Shown: in pieces, positions 10,121 to 21,038 of the stretch
How positions within the stretch are numbered: position 1 is the first letter of the stretch
Layout of the letters: each line of letters opens with the position of its first letter
Assembly (NCBI GenBank): GCA_022059125.1
Contig: JAEUWY010000005.1
Coordinates: 1,984,001-2,048,000, forward strand
Source of the DNA: Corynespora cassiicola
Taxonomy: Eukaryota; Ascomycota; Dothideomycetes; Pleosporales; Corynesporascaceae
Direction: 5' to 3'
Length of the DNA: 64,000 nt
The notes under the pieces: model-generated
What the model saw: only the letters and a program-made list of their open reading frames with translations
What the model was told of the DNA's origin: nothing
Database searches by the model: none
Translations under genes and position numbers: made by a program

Positions 10121-12448
10121 GTTGAGTGTTTGTGTTGGCCAAAGGCATCAAAATTCTGTTTTGAAGATTGCAGCGAGAAAAAGCCAAGGGAACAGCTGAA
10201 GCCCATTTGAGGGGGGACGGTCATTTTCGGAGTCTTATACACCGTAAACCCCCTGGTCCAAATGTCAAGACATAGCGTCAACTGCATTCTGCATAGATAA
10301 GAGGAGTGGCGCAATCAACAGGCTGGCCATCCAGGATGTCGGACCAGCCTATTGCTATATTTTACACGCATATTTTCGAGAAACTTTCCCCATCTGCGCG
10401 TGGGATGTGATGGGATTCTCAAGGGGAGGGATTTGAAGTGACACGCCAGTTTCCAATCCTGGAGACGGCTCCGCCCATTTTGTGCAGGACCAGTCTGAGG
10501 GGGAAGGCATTTGCAGGCCCCGCATCGTATCAACAAGCTTTCTGATGCGACCGCTAGGAGTCGACGGCGAGTCCTCCAGATACGGCGACTGGCTGTTGCA
10601 TTAATAAGGTTTGCGAAACCGAACATCAAAATCACGACAACCCCTGCTGTCGACTCTCACCGTTTTTTCGCTTCGCTGCCTCCATCGCTTGGGATTTGTC
10701 TGTTCCCACCAAAACCACGCCTCGGGAACATTCCGTGGGTATAGCGTTGGTGCTTGACAGTATCTGACGTCCGCCGGGTAAGCTGTGGAGAAGCTGCACA
10801 CGCCGAATCCGTGCGCAATTCGCGTTTTACACGTTGCACGCGCTGCTTTGAGGCTTAGCCCCATTCAATTGCAATGTCAATCTCTCCATGTTACCAGCTT
10901 CTGCATGCTTCTAGGTCAGACCAATTAGGATACGAGAACAACCAACACAAGACTTCTTAGGCGCTGGTTCACGACCGATTTTCAAGCCATGCCCTTGGGA
11001 AATTGTAGCCCTTACATTAGCAGTCCAGAGGGCCTAACTAAAGTTTGAGCCCAAAGCCCAGTCTTACGTGGACCTTTCGGGGCGCCCAAAGCTACAGGCG
11101 GCTTCGATGGGGATCCCGCATCCCCCAATGGCTAGCACAGAATCGTTTCATACACACTGATACTACCTCTGCGAACCTTGGGCAACGCTGTGGCAAACCC
11201 CATGTGATTTTCAGCCTTCTGGCGCAAGGCGCAGCTCTGGCCAAACACCTCGGGCAGAGTTTCCATATTTGATGGCGTTACAAACCCAAGAATGGGAGGC
11301 TGTTGTCGGTCCAGCCAGCTTTTGGATGCACATCACTCGACAGTCATTCACCGCCTTTCGCGTCTGCATATATGGTGGTGCTGGCGATCTCAAGTTGCAT
11401 GAACTTCACCGCGGTGTTTTGTTACACTGCGCAGCAACGTTGGGCTCCTTTTCGGAATCATCCGAGTCCTTTTAGGTATCTTTGCAGGCGGAGACTTTGG
11501 TTGGAGTGGGATGTTTTTCCTGTGGCACGGCCGCCAAGTGTCTTTTTAGTGCAAGCCTCGTCTAGACTGGTCTAGTCTACATACACCAGTAGCCACGAGG
11601 ATATTTACCGTCCTTTGCACGACTCATATACTCCACAGTTAGGTGTTAGATGATAGAAACAGTGCCCTGCTTGAATGCATTACCTAAATCCTTCTAGGGT
11701 GGGTGTTCGTTGCAAATAGCTTCCAAACCGACATTTCAGTGTTAGAAATGAGTACAAGGGAAACCATGGGACGTCATGTTGTGGACGGAATTTTTGACAT
11801 GTAGCTGTGGCGTGCTTCTTCTCTCAAGAAGGCAGTACAACAAAATTCGATCGATCGCACAAGTGAAACTAGTAGGGCCAAAAAGCTCATGTAAACACAG
11901 TGGATTGCCGCTAATTATCCAAAGACCTAGGAATCACACATAGAACTGATATTTTCCGGTTGCTTGCTGAACAGTTGTTTTCCCAGATATGTGTGCACTT
12001 TCCTGAAAGTGAGACTCATAATGTTGACCGAAAATACCACCAGCATACTACGAAGTATCGCCATAGAACCACAACATTATCTCGTTACTCAGAGTATTCT
12101 TGTGTGGAACTTGTCGTTCTCGACCATTGCCGGGTCAAGTATATGCCCGCTGGGCTTGCGTAGAGCGCATCTACCGGCTCCGTGGAACGCGTGGAATACG
12201 CGGGAAGATTAGGGCGAACGGAACATCAAACGCCCGGATAGTTCCGGGCTAGGATGAATCCCCTGGCAAAGTCCAAGCATAGACCTTCAAGGCTAGATTC
12301 AAGCCAGCCGTGTGCAGTGACACATTTTTCTGAGAACATCAAGTTAGGACCGCAGACACGTTTTTGTGGGTCAGGGTACTCTAAATTATTACCTATACGA
12401 TATTGGCAGAGCATGAGCCAGTAAAATCTCATCTTCTGCGAGAGTAAG

Positions 12449-12561
12449 ATGGACCGAATGAGTGAGTCTATGTACTATTGTTTTGGGACATACGACACCG
12501 GCATGCCACGCTCAGGAGGAAGGCCCAGTTTTGCGAAAGAGAATGGACCGAATGAATGAGT
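12449..12561. repeat. Direct repeat in monooxygenase promoter
   Basis: ATGGACCGAATGARTGAGT occurs at 12449-12467 and again at 12543-12561, both upstream of the gene starting at 12682. The 94-bp spacing and near-perfect identity suggest paired operator sites or a small local duplication. Confidence 0.5.
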
Positions 12562-12592
12562 GCAAGCACCATGACGTTGGGGGAAATGAGGG

Positions 12593-12600
12593 TATAAATA
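12593..12600 (+). promoter_or_regulatory. TATA box
   Basis: TATAAATA lies 89 bp ahead of the ATG at 12682 and is followed by a CA-rich leader, a normal arrangement for a strongly regulated fungal gene. Confidence 0.6.
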
Positions 12601-12681
12601 TTCCGTAGCTGGTACAGATACAGCTCCAGTCACAGACATCCTTTAACTCAAATTTCAAAAGCGAACAACGACCCCATCACG

Positions 12682-14580
12682 ATGATTTCACCAGAGCTTT
12701 ACGCCAAGCTGGAGGAGAAGTACACCTACGAACGAGACAAGCGTCTTCAACACCAACCCGAGGGTGCGAAGCAATTTGTGAAACTCAACGAAGAGAGTTT
12801 CAAGGACCTCAACGAAGACCGATTCATCAACTACGATGCTGTCAACGCGAACCAGCCCTTGAGAGACGGAAGCAAGACCAAGGTCCTCATCACTGGAGGG
12901 GGTCATGGCGGCTTGCTGATGGCCGTTAGGCTGATTCAGGCAGGCCTTGACCCAAAAGACATCGTCATCGTCGACAAGGCCGGGGGGTTCGGAGGAACCT
13001 GGTACTGGAACCGGTACCCTGGCCTGATGTGCGATATTGAAGGTTACTGCTACATGCCCCTACTCGAGGAGACGGGATATGTGCCACAACATAGATACTC
13101 CTATGGGTATGAGATACGCGAACATACCGAGCGGATCGCACGACAGTGGAAAATCAGAGGCCAGTTCGCGACAGAGACTACTTACCAAAAATGGGACGAA
13201 GAGAAGCGACGCTGGATCGTATCTTTAGTGCAGACAATCAGGCCTGGCGAAACGAAGCCTCTACAAGTCGAAGCACAGTTTGTACTACTAGCAACTGGAG
13301 TCTTTCCCATCCCATACTTGCCCAGGCTCAACGGCTTTGACGAGATGCGAAAGAAGGTTACTGTCCTGCATACCTCTCGTTGGGACTACGAGTTGACGGG
13401 CGGAACACAAAAACAGCCCGATATGACGAAGCTGAAGGGAAAGGTGGTTGGAATAGTGGGCACCGGAGCCACCTCACTGCAATTAGTTCCTCAACTCGCA
13501 AAATGGGCAAAGCATGTCTATGTCTTCCAGCGGACCCCGTCCTTTGTCAGCTATCGTGGGCAGAAGGAAACCACTCCAGAGAACTGGGCCAAAGTTGCCA
13601 ACAAGCCTGGCTGGCAGTACGATAGGATGGCTAATTTCAACGCCAATGTCTCCAAAGAGGAGGTGGATGTTGACCTTGTCAACGACGGGTGGACCCATTC
13701 AAGCACCGTTTCCGGCCTCCTGGGGAGTTCGCGCACGCTTGTCACTCCGGACAAGGTGGGAGAACACCTCAAATACATGAAGACTATGGATTTTGAGGTC
13801 GGCGAGAGAGTCCGCCAAAACATGGAGCGCCAGATCGATGATCCGGAGACGGCTGAGAAGCTGAAGCCCTGGTACTACGGATGGTGCAAGCGACCTGCTT
13901 TCCACGATGACTACTTGCCCTCTTTCAACATGGATCATGTGACTCTCGTGGATCTGGACGGAAAGGGCCTAGACAAGTGTCACTCCAAAGGTGTGGTTGC
14001 GAACGGTGCTGACTATGAGGTTGACTTCATGGTCTTTGCTACCGGATTCCTCCACTCAGCCACTTCGAGCCCTGCCTTGGGATCAGGCGGACCTATTCCG
14101 GTGCTTGGCCGAGGGGACAGAACACTCGAGGAAAAGTTCTCTGCCAAGGATTTCAACACATTTCATGGGATTGCAACAAACGGCTTCCCGAACTTGTTCT
14201 TCTTTGGCCCCCGAGGGACCGGGGTCTCTGGCAACTTGACGTCTAGTTTCGATATAGTGGGTAGGCAAATTGCTTATGTTATTGACGAGGGCACAAAGAA
14301 ATCTTTGGATCCTGATCAAACTGTATTGGAGGTGACTAAGGAGGCAGAGCAAGCTTGGGGCGACGAAATCGTCAAGAGAGCTGCCTGGTGGGCGACCATG
14401 AAAGCTTGCACTCCCGGATACTTCACTTCACATGGAGAGGCATTGAAAGATCTACCTCCTGAGGAGGCTTTGTTGGGCGCGAGGAAGGCAGGTTTTGGCG
14501 GAGGGGCAAATGCATACTCTATGATTCTTGAAGGATACCGAAAGAATGGTGGACTTCCGGGAATACTTGTTCAGGGGTAG
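12682..14580 (+). CDS. Baeyer-Villiger type flavin monooxygenase
   Basis: Intronless, 632 residues. Class B flavin monooxygenases use FAD and NADPH to insert oxygen next to a carbonyl. Seen: FAD Rossmann motif G-G-G-H-G-G (72-77), the G-G-T-W-Y-W-N-R-Y-P-G block (104-114), the NADPH motif G-T-G-A-T-S (260-265), and a late F-A-T-G-F. The N-terminal 60 residues before the first Rossmann fold and the total length fit the long 4-hydroxyacetophenone monooxygenase-like group. The type I fingerprint F-x-G-x-x-x-H-x-x-x-W keeps H230 and W234, but the F and G positions are Lys224 and Val226. No signal peptide. A decayed reductase follows 0.6 kb downstream. Substrate cannot be told from the sequence. 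Confidence 0.9.
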   Translation: MISPELYAKLEEKYTYERDKRLQHQPEGAKQFVKLNEESFKDLNEDRFINYDAVNANQPLRDGSKTKVLITGGGHGGLLMAVRLIQAGLDPKDIVIVDKAGGFGGTWYWNRYPGLMCDIEGYCYMPLLEETGYVPQHRYSYGYEIREHTERIARQWKIRGQFATETTYQKWDEEKRRWIVSLVQTIRPGETKPLQVEAQFVLLATGVFPIPYLPRLNGFDEMRKKVTVLHTSRWDYELTGGTQKQPDMTKLKGKVVGIVGTGATSLQLVPQLAKWAKHVYVFQRTPSFVSYRGQKETTPENWAKVANKPGWQYDRMANFNANVSKEEVDVDLVNDGWTHSSTVSGLLGSSRTLVTPDKVGEHLKYMKTMDFEVGERVRQNMERQIDDPETAEKLKPWYYGWCKRPAFHDDYLPSFNMDHVTLVDLDGKGLDKCHSKGVVANGADYEVDFMVFATGFLHSATSSPALGSGGPIPVLGRGDRTLEEKFSAKDFNTFHGIATNGFPNLFFFGPRGTGVSGNLTSSFDIVGRQIAYVIDEGTKKSLDPDQTVLEVTKEAEQAWGDEIVKRAAWWATMKACTPGYFTSHGEALKDLPPEEALLGARKAGFGGGANAYSMILEGYRKNGGLPGILVQG

Positions 14581-15193
14581 TCTATTGTGTTTTGGGCAGG
14601 GATTTTTTGAAATATGCTTAGAACTACATGTACTTTTGTCCTTATTGAGTCGATGTTCTTAAAACGTATTAGATCTCCCGAGATACGGAGGGTAGAGTGC
14701 TAAAATACCAAATAGTACTCTAGCTTCGTTGCCTACAATTTGCGGTCTGTATATGTCTACTCAAATCTATTGTTGCGACGTAAGCCGTTTTGATCTCGGA
14801 AAATAATCGAGTAGAAATATTGTATCCCATCTCACATCCGTGCATTGTCGTGCCAGAGAACCCGTCCTGAATTGGAGCCTTGATGTTTAAGAAATGCCGA
14901 GCCTTTTGATCCAACGCTCCACAATAAGGGCCCGAACACCCACGCGTCGCGCGGAAAGCGGCTGACCCATGTCTCAACTAATTCATTAAATTGCTTTCCT
15001 TATGAACTAGTTGCATAGCTACAATAAGACAAGCCGACGCAATAGACAAGGTTGGCTCCAGCGTAAAGTCTGCGATCATTGCAGGCTACTCGTAGCATTC
15101 TGCTATAGTTTGTATATTCACTCATCGAAGACCACCCCCAATTGGCAACGAAACTTACAAAAACTACATCAAGCTTCGAAAACATCTCATAAA
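14581..15193. other. Spacer behind the monooxygenase
   Basis: 613 bp, AT-rich near 14600-14800. No gene seen. Confidence 0.5.
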
Positions 15194-16048
15194 ATGGTCA
15201 GGGGAGCTCTAGCAGAAGGCTTTACTAGCCTAGGTCGTGCTATCGCGTTCTCCATCAGCGACGACGCTAGCGGCCAAGCCCAACTCAAGCTCATCGCCGC
15301 TGCCGAGACATCAAAGGCTACAAAGCGATTTCTTCCCAGTGAATTTGGTATGCTCTACAAACCCGAGTGATAGGCTTCTGTATATTTACTGGTTACTCTT
15401 TTTGATATTCGGTATCTGACACGATCCTAATGACGAATCGCCCATGTTCCGGCCTACGACTGGAAGCTCCACGCCGCCGAAGCGCTCGACAACGCATTAA
15501 TTCAATACCCCCTTGTTTCTGTCGGCATGTTGCTCGATTTTTGGGCTACGCCACGCGTTCCAACACGCTTCTCAGACACACCCAATCTGTGGCTGGACTT
15601 GGAAAACAACTTCGCTTCCATTCCAGGAGACGGCGAGGCTTATCCTGTCGTGACGCATTCGCGCAACGCGGGACGCTTCATCATGGATCTCTCATATCTG
15701 CCTCTGTGGAACCAGAGACATTTCGTCGTGGCAAAGCGCATTACGATGAACGAGGCGGTCAAGATTGCAGAGGAGGCGAAAGGGATGAAATTTGACGTTC
15801 GGTATAATTCCATTTAGAACCTAAACGACTGACAGGTCATTTTGACGCCGCCATTGGCCGAGTCGCTCCCCCAGAGCGAAGGTACCGTCGTGTACTTGTA
15901 GACGATGGCTGCTCAAACGGGAGTGGTTCTTACCAATGAATATCTGGACCTCGATCCGGAACACAGCCTCACGAAGCAGTTCCCACACCCGAAGCTGCTT
16001 ACTGTAAAAGAGGCTGCAGAGGCATGGAAAGACCCCATCCTGTGGTAA
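15194..16048 (+). pseudogene. NmrA-like / isoflavone reductase-type NAD(P) protein, decayed
   Basis: Fragments of an atypical SDR of the NmrA/PCBER family lie in order but in different frames. The first piece ends K-R-F-L-P-S-E-F-G, a family hallmark, then hits a stop at 15368. The next piece (from about 15440) reads A-H-V-P-A-Y-D-W-K, S-V-G-M-L-L-D-F-W, I-P-G-D-G, V-V/T-H-S-R-N-A-G-R-F and E-E-A-K-G-M-K-F-D-V, then a stop at 15815. The last piece ends W-K-D-P-I-L-W before TAA at 16046. Between pieces 1 and 2 there is no usable AG acceptor, and the N-terminal GxxGxxG region is missing or scrambled. Introns could explain the second break, not the first. It was probably an enzyme working with the neighbouring monooxygenase; that link is inference. 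Confidence 0.75.
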
Positions 16049-17476
16049 GGCCAGGCGCAAACTGGAAGTTGGCAAGTACCGATTCCACATTGTGGTAGCA
16101 GTTGATCAACCACTCCCTCAGTCGTGCGGGGGGGGAGGGAATGCGGCAAATGGCGACCGGCTGATGCCTCTGGACCCGTGGGGAAGCCTCAACCACTAGG
16201 GACTACGAGCTCCTTTTCGGCCATGTCGCCACCCAACTTTCTTTTCCACTCCAATGCCTGGTTAGCCAAGGTTGTTTTTCGAAATACGCACGGGTGCGCA
16301 TCTCTCAGTACGGGGCCCCTCCAGATCCAGCACACGAAAATTGCAGGCGTTAAGGGCACCGAGTTGGGGGGTCGTTCCAAACTATAGCGAACCCCTTTTC
16401 TCAGATCATTCGATATCTTTTGGCAATACGGAAAATAATTCTATCTTGAGTCGTGTTTTGATTCTCAACAGAAGAACGGGCCGGGTTTTAGCGCATGGAT
16501 GCTAATGTGCCACTGCGCGCAGATGAACCAACAGTCCACACCAAGATGTCCTGGTCGTTCTCCATGCTTATGACAGGGAGAGGATTCTAGCAACTATCTT
16601 AGAGGGGGGTCACCTCAATCATCGATTTTGGTCCTTAAACTTCTCCAATTTTCCTGTCTGTGAACGGCGAACCACCCCTGGTTAGAGCATAGTCCCACTA
16701 TGCGGTATCGCAGACACCGTTGCTTTTTGCTTCTTCGCTTGCATGAAATATCACCTCAAAGCGATCTGTATTATTATGGTTATATATCAGCACCAGACTT
16801 GGAGGATGTCCTTAAAATTCACTTCCACAACATGCCTCTTGCCACTTGGGCGCCATACGTTCGCACAGCGAGCGAATTTAGTCGAAGCGTAGGATGTAAG
16901 AATTTGTTCGAACGACGGGTAGAAAATGTCCATTCACATTCTATGGATTGAACTAGAATCTCAAGAAGCCTTTCCAACCGCTGTCTTTCGAGTCATTAAG
17001 GGGAGGGGGGTACTTCGTAGGCGAGCCACCATCATGTACACCGTGCTGCATTGCGCAATGATATATCCTTTCACAACGGATTTCATTATTACATATTACG
17101 GGCTTAGCGAGATGAAATATTATGGAGAACAAAATGAGAGCACTTTTTCGTGCCATGTTGTAGTGTTCGCAAGGACGGCCTCGCGCAATTTGTGGCGTTG
17201 TTGAATATGACTCGCGCCGATCCATCCCCTTTTGCTCTCCAGCAATCTACTCTGCGAGATAACAGGATTGGCTTCAAATATATGGATAGGTCGGAATTCC
17301 CCGACATGACTCTATGTGATAGGTCGTGATCACCAGCTCAACCATTCGATTGATTGTCCCCATATCTCCCAATGGACTATAAATGGTCTGCCTATTTTAG
17401 GGGAATCTCTAAAGTATCTTCTGAGGTCTGGTTGCTGGCATCTTTTAGGATAGTAGTCCCAATCTTCCTTTCAGCC
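16049..17476. other. Intergenic, no supported gene
   Basis: 1.4 kb of AT-rich sequence. A TATAAAT at about 17378 lies 100 bp before the next secreted protein gene. Nothing else seen. Confidence 0.5.
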
Positions 17477-18066
17477 ATGCCCTCCATCATTAATTTTCTT
17501 CTATTCGCACTTTTCACCATTCAAGCTGTGGCGCAAGGGAGGGCGGCGCAGATATTTAATCGAGACCTCCATAGAGGCAGCAGTGATGGGAACTCGACGA
17601 CTGGTTTGAAAAACATAACCATTTGCGGACAGGCTGGAATTATTGGAAAACCACTGGAGCATATGCTATATGGCCCAAAAAGCTGTTACAAATTCGACCT
17701 GGGCCCGCGCAATGCGACTACGCCGTACAAGTTGCACAATGCAACGTTAGAAGACGATAGCTGTCGCTGCAAGTTCTACGGGTATGTAATCTCTCGCTTT
17801 TCTGGGGATTGAATCCTAGGCAAGATATGTGTCGCTAATATCGCCATAGATCAATTGAGGGCTGTCGAATCGACGCTTCGATTGCTCAAATCAGAAAAGC
17901 TAGGAAGGCAACGACATTCGACAGTGATAACCTACCTGCGGTTTATTCGTGTTCTTTAATGCCTCCTGAGATGATAGAAACAACCAATGGAGGATCCAGG
18001 AAGCTCGTGAACAGTTGGTTCAGCGGCATCTTGTTCGTTAGTCTAGGATTTATCGTCCTCCTGTGA
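17477..18066 (+). CDS. Small cysteine-rich family member 3, with C-terminal hydrophobic tail
   Basis: Two exons, 17477-17781 and 17850-18066; intron 68 nt, GTATGT...CCATAG, phase 2; 173 residues. Signal peptide about 1-19. Cysteines: I-C-G, S-C-Y, the C-R-C-K-F-Y motif before the intron, then E-G-C and V-Y-S-C in exon 2. Five N-x-S/T sites suggest glycosylation. Unlike the other copies, about 35 residues follow the last Cys and end in a hydrophobic run (W-F-S-G-I-L-F-V-S-L-G-F) to the stop. This looks like a GPI-attachment signal, with N-G-G-S as possible omega region, or a tail anchor. The ATG at 17477 was chosen because it starts the signal peptide; the frame is open to 17354. It may be the surface-bound relative of the secreted set. 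Confidence 0.72.
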
Positions 18067-19059
18067 GCCAGTTTATGCATTATCTATGCCTAGACTGTCC
18101 AGGAACTTTATATGTCGCATCTTATTTCCTGTAAATAATCCTTTCTTTGAACACGTTTAGTAAAGTCCTTAGAGATTCTGGCGTATTGGCTCTTATCAGC
18201 CTACCGTTTAGCTCTCCAATGTTCCGATGCTGTCGGTAGTTCTTCCATGTACGAATATGATGGAATCTGGAGAACTCGATACCATCAAAGCTACACAAGT
18301 GCCTTGGATGTTGTGGACATGCATTATTGAGCATCAGAAAAGTTCTTATCAATCATAAATGACACATTTATCAGAATCTTGTGCCTCTATTCTCTCGATG
18401 GCAATCCACATACGCGGTTACTATGGCCATGCCCTGGACGTCAGCGGCTCTCGGACTCTCGCACACCGATCAACATATGGCCCTTTATATATGTTTGCTG
18501 GTATTCTATACCAACCATGTGAATCTTTGCTTTCCGCCACGGGGGAGTAAATCACGCACACATGTTGCCAAAACTATACGGCCACGATCAATTGACGGTA
18601 CGACGCGGCACTCAGATCAAGGATCGGTTGACCACGTCAGAGGTGGAATAGCTTGCTCACACCAAAACCTTGTGGAAGGCTGCGTGCACAGGTCTGTGGG
18701 AGATTAGTTGGCTGGGGCGCTTGTGCTACGGTCGCACACGCCAGTACTCTGGCAAGAACGCAGACTGCCACGTAGAGTGTATTGATCCACAGTAGGAGAT
18801 AGGGCAACAGTGGGGAAAAATTGTAAGTCGAAGCGGTGAAGCTCCTATTATATTACGGCCCTCGTATTTCGTCAAAAATGGCACGTTGCATGCCCATCAA
18901 ACAATCCTCTTATTGAACAGTGGCATTGCGATCAAGACCTTGGTAAGACTTCGCAACTCCAACATCCATCCCGTCAACCCAGCCAACCCATCGGGATCTT
19001 TTATTTTCCAGCCCAGAAGCAACCATTGCTTCTAAAACATATTTGTCCAATTCCTCATC
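18067..19059. other. Intergenic, no supported gene
   Basis: About 1 kb between family members 3 and 4. Short frames only. Confidence 0.5.
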
Positions 19060-19479
19060 ATGCGCATCGTCGTCCTCGCTTCTGTTCCTCTTATTTTTGT
19101 TTGCCCCGCCAACACTCTTCCTCTCGCTGGCAAGAGTAACACCACCGATTATACCCAATGTGGCTATGTTCGAATCAACCCCGAAGACGGCTTCATAATT
19201 GCAGTATATTCTTCGCGTACATGTGAGCCATTCGAGTATCTGGGTGTCCAGCAAGCTTCCAGATACCGTCTGTTTGACATGGACTGCCGATGTAGATTTT
19301 TCAGGTAAATGGCCTCGACCACCGTCTGTCAGAGCCATGAGGCTGAAATTCTTTTCAGTGAAAAAGATGACTGCGACAACTTGATCGGTGGACCATGGTA
19401 CTCTGGACCAAGCAGAAACGAGTTTGAATTCAGAAATTTCAGGCCAAAGTACGCCTTCTGTGAGCTGTCTCAGACTTAA
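19060..19479 (+). CDS. Small secreted cysteine-rich protein, family member 4
   Basis: Two exons, 19060-19304 and 19359-19479; intron 54 nt (GTAAAT, branch CTGAA, TTTCAG), phase 2; 121 residues. Signal peptide about 1-19. Six mature cysteines: Q-C-G, R-T-C, the C-R-C-R-F-F motif at the exon end, D-D-C and K-Y-A-F-C. Exon 2 contains G-G-P-W and an F-R-P-K-Y-A-F-C ending, the equivalent of R-D-W-R-x-Y-x-C in members 5 and 6. Without splicing the protein stops right after the C-x-C motif and has only four cysteines, so the second exon is needed for an even set. Function unknown. Confidence 0.75.
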
Positions 19480-20181
19480 TGGCATCAAATAGAGTTCTTG
19501 GGGACATGAATATGCAAATTCTGAGGGTTTGCTGTCTTTAATTATTGCCTGATTGGTAGAATGGTGATAATGCGTGTTTTCTCAGTAGTCTCTGCCGTGT
19601 GGAGAACTCGTGACCGCCTACTCGTACGGGTGGGCCATGAATGTGCAATTTCATCTGAGTCACACTGTTGGGTAGCTTGCTACCTTGGAAATTAGCCTAA
19701 AGTTCGGGGACTATGCCTGTTTTGTAATTTTCTGTCTGCGTAATTAGAATCAAAACGCGTCGGTCACCATAGGTAGTTCCGATACAGAATGCTATCTGTA
19801 CATCTCCTTGTATATACTGAAAAGGCCGTGAGCCTAATGATATCTTTCAAGAAATATCCGAAAATAAAAGGACCCCGCAGTTAGAACCTGCCTTTGGTGC
19901 CCAGATTCTGGCTTTGTTTGAAGTCGATCGAATATCTGACCTCAACACAAATTGCTTAGTCAATGAACTTTTTATAAAAGTCACACCGCAAGACCTGTTT
20001 CAAAAGACGAGAGCTTGCTTTGAATTAAATGATCGACTTTAAAGCACGTAATATCAGCGCCCTCTCACCAAAATTACCTAATACGCCCAAGGCACACGTT
20101 TAAATACTCGTAGACTCGAAAGGCAGTCTTGACTCCTAACCCATTCAATCCACTTAGCCTACAAGAATCTGAATTTTCAAT
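19480..20181. other. Spacer between family copies
   Basis: 702 bp, AT-rich, no gene seen. The right end is the promoter of member 5. Confidence 0.5.
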
Positions 20182-20619
20182 ATGCACTTCACCTCGGCAT
20201 TTCTCACCGTCATCTTCTGGGCGATCACCCTTGGCGCTCCTGCTGTTGAGCAGGGCACATCCAAGGCCATTGGTCGCTCGCCACCACCAGGCCCTTCTAA
20301 TTGCGGCCGAGTCTTCTTCGAGAATAACGATTGGCAAGACTTAATCTGGGACAAGTGCGCTAGCTTCAGGAGGAATACACAAGCAAACGTCAAGAACTTC
20401 GTCCTTGGTCCCTGTCACTGCAACTTCTACTGGTGAGTCAACCAAGGCCTGGATAAAAAAAAAAGCAGCCAGAGAAACTGAACCCAATATAGCGCGAACA
20501 ATAATGGCAAGTGCCCGAAAGCCCAACAAGATCACCAGGACACCGGTCCTTTTAACGATAGGAGGGAACCACACTCGAGCCTGAGGGACTGGAGATCTTA
20601 TGAATGCAAGCGAAACTAG
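20182..20619 (+). CDS. Small secreted cysteine-rich protein, family member 5
   Basis: Two exons, 20182-20432 and 20493-20619; intron 60 nt (GTGAGT, branch CTGAA, ATAG), phase 2; 125 residues. Signal peptide about 1-18 (cut near T-L-G-A). Mature cysteines: N-C-G-R-V-F-F, D-K-C, the C-H-C-N-F-Y motif, a Cys formed across the splice, G-K-C and Y-E-C-K-R near the stop, seven in all. Exon 2 shows D-T-G-P-F and R-D-W-R-S-Y-E-C-K-R, nearly identical to member 6 (D-A-G-P-F and R-D-W-K-F-Y-Q-C-K-R). Exon 2 is 127 nt in both. These two are the closest pair in the array and lie 420 bp apart, a recent tandem duplication. Confidence 0.8.
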
Positions 20620-21038
20620 GTCTTATCCTTGGAGATTGGAGATTGGGTAGACAGCGTAGCTTTAGATAGTCCACCATGTTAGGAATAAAGGCACAAGATA
20701 CTTGATTTTTTAGCTAATGCGTAACTGTACCCCACTCGAGCATCATGCTGTCATTGGCCTCAGAAGATGTGCCCTCTCTTACTCTTGTGAAACAATGAAT
20801 TCTCTTCAGGGGTAAGTGATAATAAACACGCTTGAGCCATCTCTTAAGGCCATTCCGTTTGTAAAAGCATACTATTAGGTAACCGTCGAGGTGAAGCAAT
20901 CGACTGTGCTTGCTTGAGGCATATATATTGGGCGACTACTTGGTACTTAAACTCTGTCTCGGCTGGAACCTCCTCGTCTCCATCACAAATACCGCTTTCA
21001 AGCCACTTTCAGAGGCTAGCTGACATCCAATCATCAAC
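20620..21038. other. Spacer between members 5 and 6
   Basis: 419 bp. A TATATATTGG stretch at about 20922 lies 115 bp before the next ATG and may act as TATA box. No gene. Confidence 0.5.

Larger units (their letters stand above)
10121..12681. other. Large intergenic stretch, possible gene relics
   Basis: 2.56 kb with no gene I can support. Frames at 11045-11272, 11269-11475 and 11303-11575 overlap each other and show no domain; they may be relics. At about 11813 a stretch matches the 3' flank of the damaged copy at 25232. The right end is the promoter of the monooxygenase with a TATA box and a direct repeat. Confidence 0.5.

Noticed and set aside
11045..11575. Cluster of frames resembling a membrane protein fragment
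   Set aside because: They overlap in different frames, lack joining splice sites and match nothing I recognise.
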